The notes: generated by a model not told the origin, from the letters alone. A stretch of DNA of 64,000 nucleotides from an uncultured Lachnospiraceae bacterium (GCA_944381375.1 CALWKX010000014.1:124001-188000), one strand, 5' to 3'. Counted from the first letter of the stretch, positions 38,362 to 48,704 are shown. A program made the numbers and translations.

Positions 38362-40509
38362 ATGAATAGCATGCAAAAAAAACAAGTTTATAAAAGAATT
38401 ATCATTGCTGTTGTAGTAATCGCGGCTTTTTTTTGTATTTTGGCTGTGCGTCTTGTTATTATTCAGATATTTCAAGCGGAAGATCTTGCTAGCAGGCAGG
38501 AGTCTTATATGACAAGAAATATAGAAATAACAGCTAAGCGCGGTACAATATATGACAGTGAAATGAATGTATTAGTGCAGGATGCGTCTTGCAGCAAAAT
38601 AAGCGTATTTCCGAACAGTATTGAAGATCCGCAGGCTACAGCTTCGTTTCTGGCGGAAACTTTAGGGCTTGATTACGATGATGTATATGCTGATGTCACT
38701 AATACTGAAGCCAGCTACATAACTATAAAAAAAGGCGTTGATAACGCTACAGCGCTTAAAATCAAAGAGGCTGATCTTGCAGGCGTAGATATAACTGAAG
38801 ACACCAAGCGGCATTATAGCGACAGTACGTTTGCACAGTACGTATTGGGCTTTACCGGTACGGATCATACAGGTCTTTATGGTCTTGAAGCAGTTTTTAA
38901 TGATGTGTTAGGCGGTGAAAACGGATCAAAAACTGTATTGACGGATTCGGCGGGAAGAATTATTGAATCAGCTTCTGTTGTGCAAAAAGAAGCGACAGCC
39001 GGCAGCAACCTTGTTACGACAATAAATAGCGTAATACAGTATTACGCGGAAAGCGCCGCCTATGATGCATATCTTACATATAAGCCTCAAAGGGTTCTTA
39101 TACTTGTAAGCGATCCCAATACCGGCGATGTTCTGGCAATGGCGGCTTATCCGGGATATTCCCTTGATGATCCGTGGCAGATTCCTTCTGATTATGCAAC
39201 AAGTTTTTCGTCTACTCTTGAAGGCATGGATACTGCAAGCGTGCAGTTGGAAATGTGGAAAAATCCTTTTACATCTTTATTGTATGAGCCCGGCTCAACT
39301 TTCAAAGTGATCACGGCTTCAAGCGCCCTCGAAGAAAATGTAGTGAGCCTTGATTCGTCTTTTTACTGCAATGGCTATTTGGAGGTTGGCGGCGTCAAAA
39401 TAAAATGCCATGTATATCCAAACGGACATGGCTCTCAAAATCTTACCGAGGCTGTTGTAAATTCATGCAATCCTGCTATGATGAATGTGGCTATGCAAAT
39501 GGGACCTGATGTATTCTATAAATATATTTATGATTATGGCTTTGGTGAAGCTACGGGCATTAACTTAGACGGTGAAGAAAGCGGTATTCTTACTGTAAAT
39601 CAGGATATAAATGTCGTTGATTATGTGACATTAGGATTTGGGCAAGGGTTGGCAGTTACTCCTATACAAATGCTTCAAGCCCTTAATGCCGCTATAAACG
39701 GAGGCGAGTTGCTTTATCCGAATATAGTAAAGTATATATTGGATCCTGAAACGAATGATATAACTTATACATACGAAAAACAAGTTGTCAGACAGGTTAT
39801 AAGTCAGGAAACATCCCAGACAATGCAGCAAATACTTTATGCGACAGCGCAAAATATATACAGTATATCTGATTATAAAGATTTGCCGATAGGAGGCAAA
39901 ACAGGTACAGCGCAAAAATTTATTAATGGCCAATATACTCAATCTCTGTATGTATCCAGCTTTTATGGTATGATACCTTATAATGATCCACAGCTTTCAG
40001 TATTGGTTATAGTGGATGAGGCGAGCGGCTGGAATACAACAGGCAGTGCTGTCGCAGCTCCGATTGGCGCCAGGGTGCTTTCCGAAGCGTATAGTTATTT
40101 GCTGACAAAACAGGATGTTCCAACAAGCGCTGATGTTGAATCCGGGATTAAAATACCCGATGTAAGAGGACGGCAGCTAAGCGAGGCTGAAAATATTTTT
40201 AAAGCTTTTGGAATTGATTATAGTATAACGGGAGATCAAGAAGGCATTGTTACGGCTCAGAGTGCAGTGCAAAGTGAATATCAAAGCGGCATGACGGTTG
40301 TGTTGACTGTCACTTCACAAAACTCTGATCAAATAACAGTACCGGATCTGAGCGGAATGAGCGTGCAAAAAGTCAACAGCATGCTTACTCAGCTCGGCCT
40401 TTCGCTGAATGTGCAGGGCGGAGGTATTGCAGTATCGCAGGATGTAAAAGCCGGCAGCGTCGTTGATAAGGGTACAACGATCACTGTTACTTTTAAGTAT
40501 ATAGAATAA
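38362..40509 (+). CDS. Class B penicillin-binding protein (FtsI/SpoVD type) with two PASTA domains
   Basis: 715 residues. One N-terminal membrane helix (about 13-33), a dimerisation domain (ITAKRGTIYDSEMNVLVQD), and the transpeptidase domain with Ser312-T-F-K315, Ser368-C-N370 and Lys513-T-G. The C-terminus has two PASTA units (IKIPDVRGRQLSEAENIF.. and ITVPDLSGMSVQKVNSML..) that bind wall fragments. It cross-links septal peptidoglycan with FtsW. Position suggests the vegetative division enzyme, but a SpoVD-like sporulation role is possible because B. subtilis carries both at this place and here there is one gene. AGAGG precedes the start. Confidence 0.93.
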   Translation: MNSMQKKQVYKRIIIAVVVIAAFFCILAVRLVIIQIFQAEDLASRQESYMTRNIEITAKRGTIYDSEMNVLVQDASCSKISVFPNSIEDPQATASFLAETLGLDYDDVYADVTNTEASYITIKKGVDNATALKIKEADLAGVDITEDTKRHYSDSTFAQYVLGFTGTDHTGLYGLEAVFNDVLGGENGSKTVLTDSAGRIIESASVVQKEATAGSNLVTTINSVIQYYAESAAYDAYLTYKPQRVLILVSDPNTGDVLAMAAYPGYSLDDPWQIPSDYATSFSSTLEGMDTASVQLEMWKNPFTSLLYEPGSTFKVITASSALEENVVSLDSSFYCNGYLEVGGVKIKCHVYPNGHGSQNLTEAVVNSCNPAMMNVAMQMGPDVFYKYIYDYGFGEATGINLDGEESGILTVNQDINVVDYVTLGFGQGLAVTPIQMLQALNAAINGGELLYPNIVKYILDPETNDITYTYEKQVVRQVISQETSQTMQQILYATAQNIYSISDYKDLPIGGKTGTAQKFINGQYTQSLYVSSFYGMIPYNDPQLSVLVIVDEASGWNTTGSAVAAPIGARVLSEAYSYLLTKQDVPTSADVESGIKIPDVRGRQLSEAENIFKAFGIDYSITGDQEGIVTAQSAVQSEYQSGMTVVLTVTSQNSDQITVPDLSGMSVQKVNSMLTQLGLSLNVQGGGIAVSQDVKAGSVVDKGTTITVTFKYIE

Positions 40510-40523
40510 GGAATAAGCCTGTT

Positions 40524-41897
40524 ATGAAGGAATACTCATTACAAGAACTTGCCCGTGCGGTAAACGGACAAATAATTTATGACGGTAAGACAAAATATTA
40601 CGACTCTGTTGCGATAGATTCAAGAGACGTTAAGGACGGGGGAATTTTTTTCGCCTTAAAAGGTGAAAATACAAACGGGCATAATTATGTAAGAAATGCA
40701 TGCGAAAATAATGCGGGCGCAGTGATTGTGGAGCATGAATTCGAGGGGATTAGCGCTGCGCAGATTATCGTTGATGATACATTTCAAGCTCTCAAAATGC
40801 TTGCTAAGCATTATATTAATAAATTCAAGATACCGTTTGTCGCTATAACAGGAAGCAGCGGGAAAACGACCACAAAAGATATTGTTGCCGGAGTTTTGAG
40901 CGCAAGGTATTGTGTGCATAAAACCAAAGGCAACCTGAACAGTACCACAGGAGTCCCTCTTACGATTTTTGATCTTGAAGATAAGCATCAAATTGCCGTT
41001 ATTGAGATGAGTATGAGCCATCCTAAAGAAATACTCGGAAATGCCGATATAGTGAGGCCTGATACTGCTCTTATAACAAACATTGGCAATAGTCATATTC
41101 AGTTTTTGAAATCAAAAGAGAATATTTTTAAAGCCAAATGTGAAATATTAGAATATTTAAATGAAAATAATTGTGCCATTTTGAATGGCGATGATGAATA
41201 TCTTAATAGAGTTTGCAGCGATAAATACAATATCGTCAGAGTAGGTATTGATAGCGGGGATTTAAGAGCTTATGATATTATACAATCAGATAATGGAATA
41301 AGTTTTTCATGTGTTATTAACGGTAAACGCGAACGATTCGAATTCGTGTTGATGGGCGCGCATAATGTATTAAATTGCCTTATGGCTATTGCCGTTGGCC
41401 TCAGATACAATTTGAGTGCCGAAGAAATACGAATAGGACTAAAGCTATGCCGTTTTAGTGCGAACCGAATGGAAACTGTACGTTTGAAAGGCATTACCTT
41501 GATAAACGATACTTATAACGCAAATCCTGATGCGGTCAAAGCTGCTATAAATGCGCTGTGCGCTGCAGGAGAAGGAAAAAGAAAAATCGCAGTGTTTGGA
41601 GATATGCTTGAACTCGGTGAATATTCAGCGCTGATGCATGAGGAATGTGGGGAGTATGCCGCCGGACAAAAAGTGGATTTGCTTTTAACATTTGGTGAAT
41701 TTGGCAATAATTATCTTCGTGGATATGAAAAAGTTAATCCAAAAGGTAAGTGCATAGTGTTTGACGATGCTAAGGCTGTTTGCGAATATCTTAAACAAAT
41801 TGTTAATTCAGGCGATGTTGTATTGTTTAAAGCCTCTCGTTCTGTTAAACTCGAAGAAGTATTTTTATCATTAAAAGGAAGCATTGCTGATGAATAG
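40524..41897 (+). CDS. murF: UDP-MurNAc-tripeptide-D-alanyl-D-alanine ligase
   Basis: 457 residues. SIDSRDVKDGGIFFALKGENTNGHNYV (substrate domain), ATP loop AITGSSGKTTTKD, NLNSTTGVPLTI, EMSMSHPKEI, NDTYNANPDAVKAAI and VFGDMLELGEYS. Adds D-Ala-D-Ala to the peptidoglycan precursor. AAGGA lies 10 nt upstream. Overlaps mraY by 8 nt. Confidence 0.96.
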   Translation: MKEYSLQELARAVNGQIIYDGKTKYYDSVAIDSRDVKDGGIFFALKGENTNGHNYVRNACENNAGAVIVEHEFEGISAAQIIVDDTFQALKMLAKHYINKFKIPFVAITGSSGKTTTKDIVAGVLSARYCVHKTKGNLNSTTGVPLTIFDLEDKHQIAVIEMSMSHPKEILGNADIVRPDTALITNIGNSHIQFLKSKENIFKAKCEILEYLNENNCAILNGDDEYLNRVCSDKYNIVRVGIDSGDLRAYDIIQSDNGISFSCVINGKRERFEFVLMGAHNVLNCLMAIAVGLRYNLSAEEIRIGLKLCRFSANRMETVRLKGITLINDTYNANPDAVKAAINALCAAGEGKRKIAVFGDMLELGEYSALMHEECGEYAAGQKVDLLLTFGEFGNNYLRGYEKVNPKGKCIVFDDAKAVCEYLKQIVNSGDVVLFKASRSVKLEEVFLSLKGSIADE

Positions 41898-42894
41898 AGC
41901 TATTGTGGCTACGCTGATTTCATTTACCATTGTTGTAGCGTTATGTCCGCTGACTATCCCCATACTTCAAAAACTGCGTTTCGGCCAAACCGTAAGGCAG
42001 CTTGGACCTAAAAGTCATTATAAAAAAGCCGGTACTCCTACAATGGGAGGGGTCGTTATAATATTAGGTATTGTATTATCTGGCGCCTTATTTATCAGAA
42101 GCGGTGATACGACTTTGTTTTTTGCGATTTTGATAACTGTAGTGTTCGGACTGATCGGTTTTTTGGATGATTATATTAAAATCATCCAGCGCAATACAAT
42201 GTCATCCGATAAAGGAGTGTCAGTAGCTTCTTTGGGAATGAGCGTAAAGCATAAATTAGTTTTGCAGTTTAGCGTTGCCATTGCGCTTGCCGTTTATGCG
42301 GCTTATCACAGCAATATAGGTACTGAAATAATTGTTCCGTTTATTTCAAAAACGCTTGATTTGGGCTGGATTTTTATTCCTTTCGTTGTTTTAGTAACAG
42401 TCAGTGTTGTAAATGCAGTCAATCTTACGGATGGATTAGACGGATTAGCTTGCGGAGTTTCAACAATTGTGCTTGTGTTTTTCCTTTATGCAGCTTTTGG
42501 TAATGGTTTCGTATATATGGGCATATTTTCAGCAACCGTTATTGGCGCTTGTATGGGATTTATGTGTTACAATTTCAATCCTGCAAAGGTTTTTATGGGA
42601 GATACCGGTTCCATGGCACTGGGCGGAGCAGTGGCTGTTGTGTCCATTCTAACGCGCACAGAGCTGTTTATTTTGATAGCTGGCGCTGTATACGTGATTG
42701 AGGAACTATCAGTGGCGTTACAGGTAGTATATTATAAACTTACTCATGGGAAACGTCTTTTCAAGATGGCGCCTATTCATCATCACTTCGAGCTGAGCGG
42801 ATGGGTGGAAACCCGTATAGTTGTAGTATTTTGTATAGCGAGTATAATTTGCGTTTTAATATCGCTTTTGGGTCTGAATTTTAAATTTTATTAG
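41890..42894 (+). CDS. mraY: Phospho-MurNAc-pentapeptide translocase
   Basis: 334 residues with about ten membrane helices. GPKSHYKKAGTPTMGG, GFLDDYIKI, VNAVNLTDGLDGLACG, GDTGSMALGG and the cytoplasmic MAPIHHHFEL loop are the conserved MraY blocks around the Mg-binding aspartates. Makes lipid I. ATG 41890 is preferred to TTG 41884 for its spacing to AAAAGGAAG inside murF. Confidence 0.96.
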   Translation: MNRAIVATLISFTIVVALCPLTIPILQKLRFGQTVRQLGPKSHYKKAGTPTMGGVVIILGIVLSGALFIRSGDTTLFFAILITVVFGLIGFLDDYIKIIQRNTMSSDKGVSVASLGMSVKHKLVLQFSVAIALAVYAAYHSNIGTEIIVPFISKTLDLGWIFIPFVVLVTVSVVNAVNLTDGLDGLACGVSTIVLVFFLYAAFGNGFVYMGIFSATVIGACMGFMCYNFNPAKVFMGDTGSMALGGAVAVVSILTRTELFILIAGAVYVIEELSVALQVVYYKLTHGKRLFKMAPIHHHFELSGWVETRIVVVFCIASIICVLISLLGLNFKFY

Positions 42895-42906
42895 GAGATG
42901 CGTTTA

Positions 42907-44271
42907 ATGAATTTGGATAGCAGTACAGTGATGATTATAGGAGCTGCAAGAAGCGGTATCAGCAGCGCATTGTTTCTTAAAGATAGATGCAAGTTGGTTT
43001 ATCTTGCTGATACAAAGCCTTACGAAGCTCTTGAAAAAGACGGATTCGGCATAAGCAAAATAAAAGATATATCAAATATAAAAACCATCTTCGGCTGTCA
43101 GCCTGAGGAAGATATAATAAAATGCTGCGATTTGTTTATATTGAGTCCAGGTATTCCGCCTGAGGCTTATCCTGTTAAAACCGCAAAAAAATACGGTAAA
43201 AAGATAATGAGCGAAATAGAGTTGGCGAACTGCTTTTTCAAAGGACGTATTGTGGCGATAACTGGCACAAACGGAAAGACCACTACTACGACGCTTACGG
43301 GAAACCTTTTGAAAAATGCTGGCTTCGAATCTTATACCGTTGGAAATATCGGGGACGCATTTATAAATTGTGTTCAAAACGCAAGCGAAAACAGCGTTGC
43401 CGCCCTTGAGATAAGCAGTTTTCAATTGTCTATGTGTGAAAAAATGAAGCCGAAAGTCGCTGTCATAACCAATATTACGCCAGACCACTTAGACAGGCAT
43501 AAGACTTTCGAAAATTACGTATCGGCCAAAGCTGAAATATTTAAAAATATGACAAGCGATGATACATTGATACTTAATATGGATGATAAAGTTGTGTCTT
43601 CTTTGGCTGATAGGGCCAACTGTAATATAAAGTATTTCACTTTGACCGACAACCCTTTGGCTGACGCTTATTTCAAAAATAATAGTATAATCATAAATCT
43701 TGATAAATCATATAAATTGATTGATAAGGATCAGCTTAAGCTGATAGGTATGCATAATGTTGCGAATGTAATGTGTGCGGCGCTCGCGGCGTTGATTATG
43801 GGAGCCGACATAGACAGCGTGCGCAGGAGTCTGGAAAGTTTTGACCCAGTAGAACACAGAGTTGAATTTGTCGCAGAAAAAAACGGCGTTGTATATATAA
43901 ATGATTCTAAAGGGACTAATCCCGATGCTTCAATGACTGCCATAAATGCAATAGAAAGGCCAATAATATTAATAATAGGGGGATATGACAAAAAAAGCTC
44001 ATTTGATGAGATTTTTGAGCTTATAATAAAGAAAGTTAAACATATTGTTATACTGGGAGCAACTAAGGATAAGATAGTATCAACAGCTATAAAGCACGGG
44101 TATGTAAATTATACTGTAGTTGATGATTATGAGCAGGCGGTTAATGTATGCGCCCAAAAGGCGGAGAAGGGAGATTGCGTTTTATTGTCTCCCGCCAGTG
44201 CTAGCTGGGATATGTTTGACAGCTATGAAACGAGAGGACGTGTATTTAAAGAGCTGGTAAAAAAATTATAA
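42907..44271 (+). CDS. murD: UDP-MurNAc-L-alanine:D-glutamate ligase
   Basis: 454 residues. N-terminal VMIIGAARSGISSALFL, ATP loop AITGTNGKTTTTTLTGNLL, NITPDHLDRH, HNVANVMCAALAALIMGAD, EHRVEFVAEKNGVVYINDSKGTNPDAS and LLSPASASWDMFDSYETRGRVF. ATG 42907 has AGGAG 9 nt upstream; the ATG at 42898 touches that site and is rejected. Confidence 0.95.
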   Translation: MNLDSSTVMIIGAARSGISSALFLKDRCKLVYLADTKPYEALEKDGFGISKIKDISNIKTIFGCQPEEDIIKCCDLFILSPGIPPEAYPVKTAKKYGKKIMSEIELANCFFKGRIVAITGTNGKTTTTTLTGNLLKNAGFESYTVGNIGDAFINCVQNASENSVAALEISSFQLSMCEKMKPKVAVITNITPDHLDRHKTFENYVSAKAEIFKNMTSDDTLILNMDDKVVSSLADRANCNIKYFTLTDNPLADAYFKNNSIIINLDKSYKLIDKDQLKLIGMHNVANVMCAALAALIMGADIDSVRRSLESFDPVEHRVEFVAEKNGVVYINDSKGTNPDASMTAINAIERPIILIIGGYDKKSSFDEIFELIIKKVKHIVILGATKDKIVSTAIKHGYVNYTVVDDYEQAVNVCAQKAEKGDCVLLSPASASWDMFDSYETRGRVFKELVKKL

Positions 44272-44285
44272 ATCAAGGAGCGGTT

Positions 44286-45449
44286 ATGAAATATTTAGCT
44301 GCATTATTATCAGACTTTAAAAATCAAAGAAAACACCCCATGGATTGGGGACTTGTTGTTATTACGCTTCTTATATCGGTATTTGGGCTTATCATGATAT
44401 GGTCGGCAAGTATGTATAATGCCAGAATAGAGGGCGATGAATACTACTATGTAGGTAAACAGCTGAAGTATTTGCTCTTTGGCGGAGCTATTGCATATTT
44501 ATTATCAATTATAGATTACCGCATTATAAAAAAATTTACTTATTTTTTTATGGCCGTTTCAATAATTTTACTTGTAATTGTACTTTTTCTTCCTGAAACT
44601 GAAAGCGTAGGAGGCGCAGTACGTTGGATAAATATAGGCGGTATTGTTATTCAACCCTCCGAAATCGCTAAGATATGTGTCATTATGCTAGTCGCCGTTG
44701 AAACGGAAAAAAGAATTAATGATATAAAAAAATTTAAAACATATCTTTTGATGTGTATTTTTATCGTGGGTATATTTATGCTCATTTACAAGCAGCCCGC
44801 GCTTAGTGCAGCAGCGATTGTTTCTGCTATAATAGTTGGCATGTATTTTATTGCCGGAGGCAATTTTGGTTATATTGCCATCACATTAATTGGAGGGATT
44901 GCGGCAGGATGCGTATTTATAGCGGGCAGCGAATGGAGACTGGATCGTTTTAAAGCTTATTTGGATCCTTGGTCGGATTTGCTTGATTCAGGTTGGCAGC
45001 CCGCACAGTCTCTAATGGCATTAGGTTCCGGCGGTATTTTTGGTCAGGGTATAGGAAATAGCCGTGCAAAATTGATGTTTTTGCCAGAACCTCAAAACGA
45101 TTATATATTCGCTATAGTAGGAGAGGAACTTGGTTTAGTCGGGTGTTTAGCTTTGCTTGTTGCTTATTTCATACTTATTCTTAAAATAATAAAAATAGCT
45201 TTGCATGCGCCAGACACATTTTCCCGCATGTTTTGTGCTGGGATGGCCGTGTTATTAGCTGTGCAGGTAGTGTTTAATGTAGCTGTAGTAACAAATCTTG
45301 TCCCTTCTACAGGCGTTATGCTTCCTTTTGTCAGCGCAGGTGGCTCTTCACTTGTTTCCTTGATGATCGGTATGGGAATAATGCTTAATATTTCCAGGCA
45401 CCAAAAAAGCTATTCGCGCGACAGGCTTCTGGGAGGAAAACAGCAATGA
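44286..45449 (+). CDS. ftsW: SEDS-family peptidoglycan glycosyltransferase FtsW/SpoVE
   Basis: 387 residues, about ten membrane helices. GLIMIWSASMYNA, GGAVRWINIGGIVIQPSEIAKI, QPALSAAAI, SLMALGSGGIFGQGIGNSRAKLMFLPEPQNDYIFAIVGEELG and VPSTGVMLPFVSAGGSSLVS are hallmarks. Polymerises lipid II at the septum with the class B transpeptidase. CAAGGAG precedes the start. Overlaps murG by 4 nt. Confidence 0.95.
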   Translation: MKYLAALLSDFKNQRKHPMDWGLVVITLLISVFGLIMIWSASMYNARIEGDEYYYVGKQLKYLLFGGAIAYLLSIIDYRIIKKFTYFFMAVSIILLVIVLFLPETESVGGAVRWINIGGIVIQPSEIAKICVIMLVAVETEKRINDIKKFKTYLLMCIFIVGIFMLIYKQPALSAAAIVSAIIVGMYFIAGGNFGYIAITLIGGIAAGCVFIAGSEWRLDRFKAYLDPWSDLLDSGWQPAQSLMALGSGGIFGQGIGNSRAKLMFLPEPQNDYIFAIVGEELGLVGCLALLVAYFILILKIIKIALHAPDTFSRMFCAGMAVLLAVQVVFNVAVVTNLVPSTGVMLPFVSAGGSSLVSLMIGMGIMLNISRHQKSYSRDRLLGGKQQ

Positions 45450-46564
45450 AGATTTTCATAGCAGGAGGCGGCACGGGCGGACATGTTTACCCTGCCGTTG
45501 CAATAGCAAACGAGCTGAAATACCGTCATGCGGATTGGGAAATAGAATTCGTTGGCCGCAGTGATTCCATAGAAGGCCGCGTTGCAAAACAGGAAGGTTA
45601 TTTGCTTCATAATATAGACGTGATAGGATATGAACGTTTTCTTGGCAAAATAGAAAAAACCAGAGTAATACTTAAGCTTTGCAAAAGCATGTTTGAATCC
45701 ATGTCTCTGATACGCAAGCATAAGCCTGATATGGTGATAGGTACGGGAGGATATGTATGTGGCCCTATTGTATACGTAGCAGCGCTTAAGAAGCTTCCAA
45801 CCCTGATAACAGAACAAAATGTTATTCCCGGTTTTACAATAAAAACACTCTCAAAAGTGGCTTCTCGCGTATGTGTGTCTTTCCCTGAGACCGTAAACAT
45901 CATGGCAAGACCTGAGAGATGTATTGTAACGGGAAACCCTGTAAGAAGGGAATTCGGTCTTTTTACAAAAGAAATAGCCAGAAAAACATTAAAATTGAAA
46001 CAATCCGATAAATTCCTTCTTATATTCGGCGGCAGTTTGGGCGCCAGCAGTATAAACGAAGCGGTAAAAACTCTTCTTTGGGCATATAAAGATGATAAAA
46101 ATGTTCATATCGTTCATGTGACGGGTGACGAAACATTTGAAGAATATAAGCGCTCTTTGAAAGAAGAGGGCCTTGACACAGATAAATATAAGAATATTAA
46201 TATACTTTCGTATACAAACGATATGCCGCTTTTATTAAACGCTGCTGATTTGGTGATATGCCGAAGCGGAGCAACTACTATAGCTGAGGTGAATTATGTC
46301 GGAGTAGCGGCTATTTATATCCCTTATCCGTATGCTGCAAACGATCATCAGATGAAGAATGCTATATCAACGAGAGACAAAGGCGCCAGCGTTGTGATAA
46401 AAAACGACGAATTATCCGGTAAAATCCTTGCCACAGCTGTTGAAAGTCTTTTAAAAGATGACAAACTTCTTTCTAAAATGGCATTAAAATCGCGTAGTAT
46501 GGGAATAAGAAACTCAACTCAGCTTTTATGTGATGAGATAGAGGAAATTCTCTCAACCGTATAA
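45446..46564 (+). CDS. murG: Undecaprenyl-PP-MurNAc-pentapeptide GlcNAc transferase
   Basis: 372 residues, GT-B fold. AGGGTGGHVYPAVAIANEL, GTGGYVCGPIVYVA, TEQNVIPGFT, GNPVRREF, FGGSLGASSIN and CRSGATTIAEVNYVGVAAIYIPYPYAANDHQ (UDP-GlcNAc and donor sites). Makes lipid II. GGGAGGA overlaps the end of ftsW. Confidence 0.96.
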   Translation: MKIFIAGGGTGGHVYPAVAIANELKYRHADWEIEFVGRSDSIEGRVAKQEGYLLHNIDVIGYERFLGKIEKTRVILKLCKSMFESMSLIRKHKPDMVIGTGGYVCGPIVYVAALKKLPTLITEQNVIPGFTIKTLSKVASRVCVSFPETVNIMARPERCIVTGNPVRREFGLFTKEIARKTLKLKQSDKFLLIFGGSLGASSINEAVKTLLWAYKDDKNVHIVHVTGDETFEEYKRSLKEEGLDTDKYKNINILSYTNDMPLLLNAADLVICRSGATTIAEVNYVGVAAIYIPYPYAANDHQMKNAISTRDKGASVVIKNDELSGKILATAVESLLKDDKLLSKMALKSRSMGIRNSTQLLCDEIEEILSTV

Positions 46565-46571
46565 GTCACAT

Positions 46572-46619
46572 GCCCCGTATAGATGAATAATATAAAATAG
46601 TTATTCATTTCGGAGGGGC
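46572..46619 (+). promoter_or_regulatory. Leader hairpin that can hide the murA ribosome-binding site
   Basis: A perfect 8-bp hairpin, ATGAATAA (46583-46590) with TTATTCAT (46601-46608), is nested in GCCCC (46572-46576) paired with GGGGC (46615-46619). The latter is part of the Shine-Dalgarno GGAGGGG of murA. Regulation is inferred only. Confidence 0.4.
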
Positions 46620-46620
46620 T

Positions 46621-47874
46621 ATGAGCAGATATATGATAAACGGCGGCAACAGGCTTGATGGAGAAATAAAGATACAAGGTTCCAAAAATGCTGCGCTTCC
46701 AATAATGGCAGCATGCGTGTTGAATGGGGCAAAGACAATTTTACATAATGTTCCAGATATACAAGATGTGAGAATAATGAAAAAAATTCTTACTTCGATT
46801 GGCTGCAAAATCAAAACTGAAACAAATACCCTCATTATTGATTCATCAATGATAAATTCTGCAAAAGTCTCAGAACAGCTTGTGAGCAGAATGCGTTCAT
46901 CTATAATGCTTATGGGGGCGCTTGTTGCCAAGCTTAAACATGCGCATTTTTCTTACCCGGGCGGATGCGATATTGGATTAAGACCGATAGATATACATTT
47001 GAAGGCATTAAAGCAACTGGGCGCTAATATAACGGAAGAGCATGGTTACATAATAGTAGATGGAAAGGATTTGCATGCAGCGGATATCGTATTGAATTAT
47101 CCAAGTGTTGGGGCAACGGAAAATATAATTCTTGCAAGCGTAATGACGAAAGGAGTTACATCTATAGCAAATGCGGCTAAAGAACCCGAAATTATTGATC
47201 TTCAGAATTTTTTAAACTCTCTTGGTGCACGCGTATACGGGGCTGGTTCAAATACAGTATATGTTGAAGGAGTAGATAGGCTTTGTGAGGGCGAATACAC
47301 CATTATGGCTGACAGAATTGCTGCCGGTACATATATGTGCGCAACTCATATATGTTCGGGAAAAGTTTTTTTGAGAGGGTGTTCCCTTGAAAATATAAAA
47401 TCTCCTTATTACAAACTTATCGAAAGCGGTCTGAAAGTGAAGGTATATGCCGATGGAATACAATGCATATCCGCTAAAGACATACAATCTATAGATTCCA
47501 TTGTTACTTTGCCTTATCCAGGCTTTCCGACCGATCTGCAGCCATTATTCGTAGCCATGTTGTGTTATGCAAACGGCATTTCTATTATAAATGAAACTGT
47601 TTTTGAAAGCCGCTACAGATTCACTACCCAGCTTCTCAGAATGGGGGCAAATATAAAAATAGAGGGACGTACTGCAATAATAGCTGGCGTTAATAAACTT
47701 GAAGGGGCCACAGTATATGCTCATGATCTTCGTGGCGGCGCTGCATTAACAATAGCGGCATTAGGTGCGCAAGGGAGTTCTACAGTGGAGGACATTCATC
47801 ATATAAGAAGAGGCTATGAGAATTTTATAGGCGTTTTACAAAATGTTGGTGCGGATATAAAATATATAAATTAA
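46621..47874 (+). CDS. murA: UDP-GlcNAc 1-carboxyvinyltransferase
   Basis: 417 residues. KIQGSKNAALPIMAACVL, the active-site loop SYPGGCDIGLRPIDIHLKAL with Cys116 (target of fosfomycin in the family), VGATENIILASV, ADRIAAGTYM, FPTDLQPLF and DLRGGAALTIAALGAQG. First committed step of peptidoglycan synthesis. GGAGGGG lies just before ATG. Confidence 0.96.
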   Translation: MSRYMINGGNRLDGEIKIQGSKNAALPIMAACVLNGAKTILHNVPDIQDVRIMKKILTSIGCKIKTETNTLIIDSSMINSAKVSEQLVSRMRSSIMLMGALVAKLKHAHFSYPGGCDIGLRPIDIHLKALKQLGANITEEHGYIIVDGKDLHAADIVLNYPSVGATENIILASVMTKGVTSIANAAKEPEIIDLQNFLNSLGARVYGAGSNTVYVEGVDRLCEGEYTIMADRIAAGTYMCATHICSGKVFLRGCSLENIKSPYYKLIESGLKVKVYADGIQCISAKDIQSIDSIVTLPYPGFPTDLQPLFVAMLCYANGISIINETVFESRYRFTTQLLRMGANIKIEGRTAIIAGVNKLEGATVYAHDLRGGAALTIAALGAQGSSTVEDIHHIRRGYENFIGVLQNVGADIKYIN

Positions 47875-47881
47875 TCCTGTT

Positions 47882-48625
47882 ATGAAAAGAAGAATAAGAT
47901 TCAAAAAAAATAGCGGCTGCGGCATTTATGTGCTGCTTGTAGTAATATTTACGGCTGCTATGCTGGTATTTTTACGAAGTGATTTTTTCAGTATTAAAAG
48001 CATTGAAGTAGAGGGCAACAGCTATGTGAGCGAAGAGACTATATTGGCTTGCAGTGATATAAAGATAGGCCAGAATATATTCGATTTTAAAGCTAAAGAT
48101 ATTCAAAATAGTCTGAAAAGCATTGCCAGAATAAAAAATGTATCGATTGTTCGGGCCTATCCTGATACAGTTAAAATTATCATAACTGAACGAAATCCCA
48201 TGATGTATATATATAATGAAGGAAAATATTATACATTGGATGATGAAGGCATTGTATTTGAAGCTGACTGTACAAATATTGCTTCAGGAGCAATAATGGT
48301 TTCTGGTTTCAGCGATATCACTATTCCAGAAGTAGGCAGGGCATTTGATTTCAGTCTTACTGCTCAAACGCAAACAGTTTATGAAGTAATCGATTTCTTC
48401 AAAAGAAATAATCTTATAGAGTACGTTTCGGAAATTTACATATCGCAGAGTGGTTATTATTATATTTATACGACTAAGTCTAATGTAATAAAATTTTATT
48501 CTCTTGCTTCATTTCAAAGCAATGAAGATATGATTAAATATTTTTTGACAAATGAAGAAGGAAATATTATGCTTGAAGTAATAGAAGACAGTAATCCTGT
48601 ATACAAAATTATTGATATTAATTAA
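47882..48625 (+). CDS. divIB: Cell-division protein DivIB/FtsQ
   Basis: 247 residues: short basic N-terminus, one membrane helix (about 13-34), a POTRA domain (FFSIKSIEVEGNSYVSEETILACSDIKIGQNIFDFKAKDIQNSL) and the beta domain (VSIVRAYPDTVKIIITERNPMMYI). Stabilises the FtsL/DivIC complex. Starts 7 nt after murA with no Shine-Dalgarno, so translation is probably coupled to murA. Confidence 0.88.
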   Translation: MKRRIRFKKNSGCGIYVLLVVIFTAAMLVFLRSDFFSIKSIEVEGNSYVSEETILACSDIKIGQNIFDFKAKDIQNSLKSIARIKNVSIVRAYPDTVKIIITERNPMMYIYNEGKYYTLDDEGIVFEADCTNIASGAIMVSGFSDITIPEVGRAFDFSLTAQTQTVYEVIDFFKRNNLIEYVSEIYISQSGYYYIYTTKSNVIKFYSLASFQSNEDMIKYFLTNEEGNIMLEVIEDSNPVYKIIDIN

Positions 48626-48704
48626 AAAAAAATAAAAAGTACTTGTTCTTTAAAAGGTTTGATATTAAAATAAAATATAATACTTGTGGTATACGGAGGA
48701 CGAT

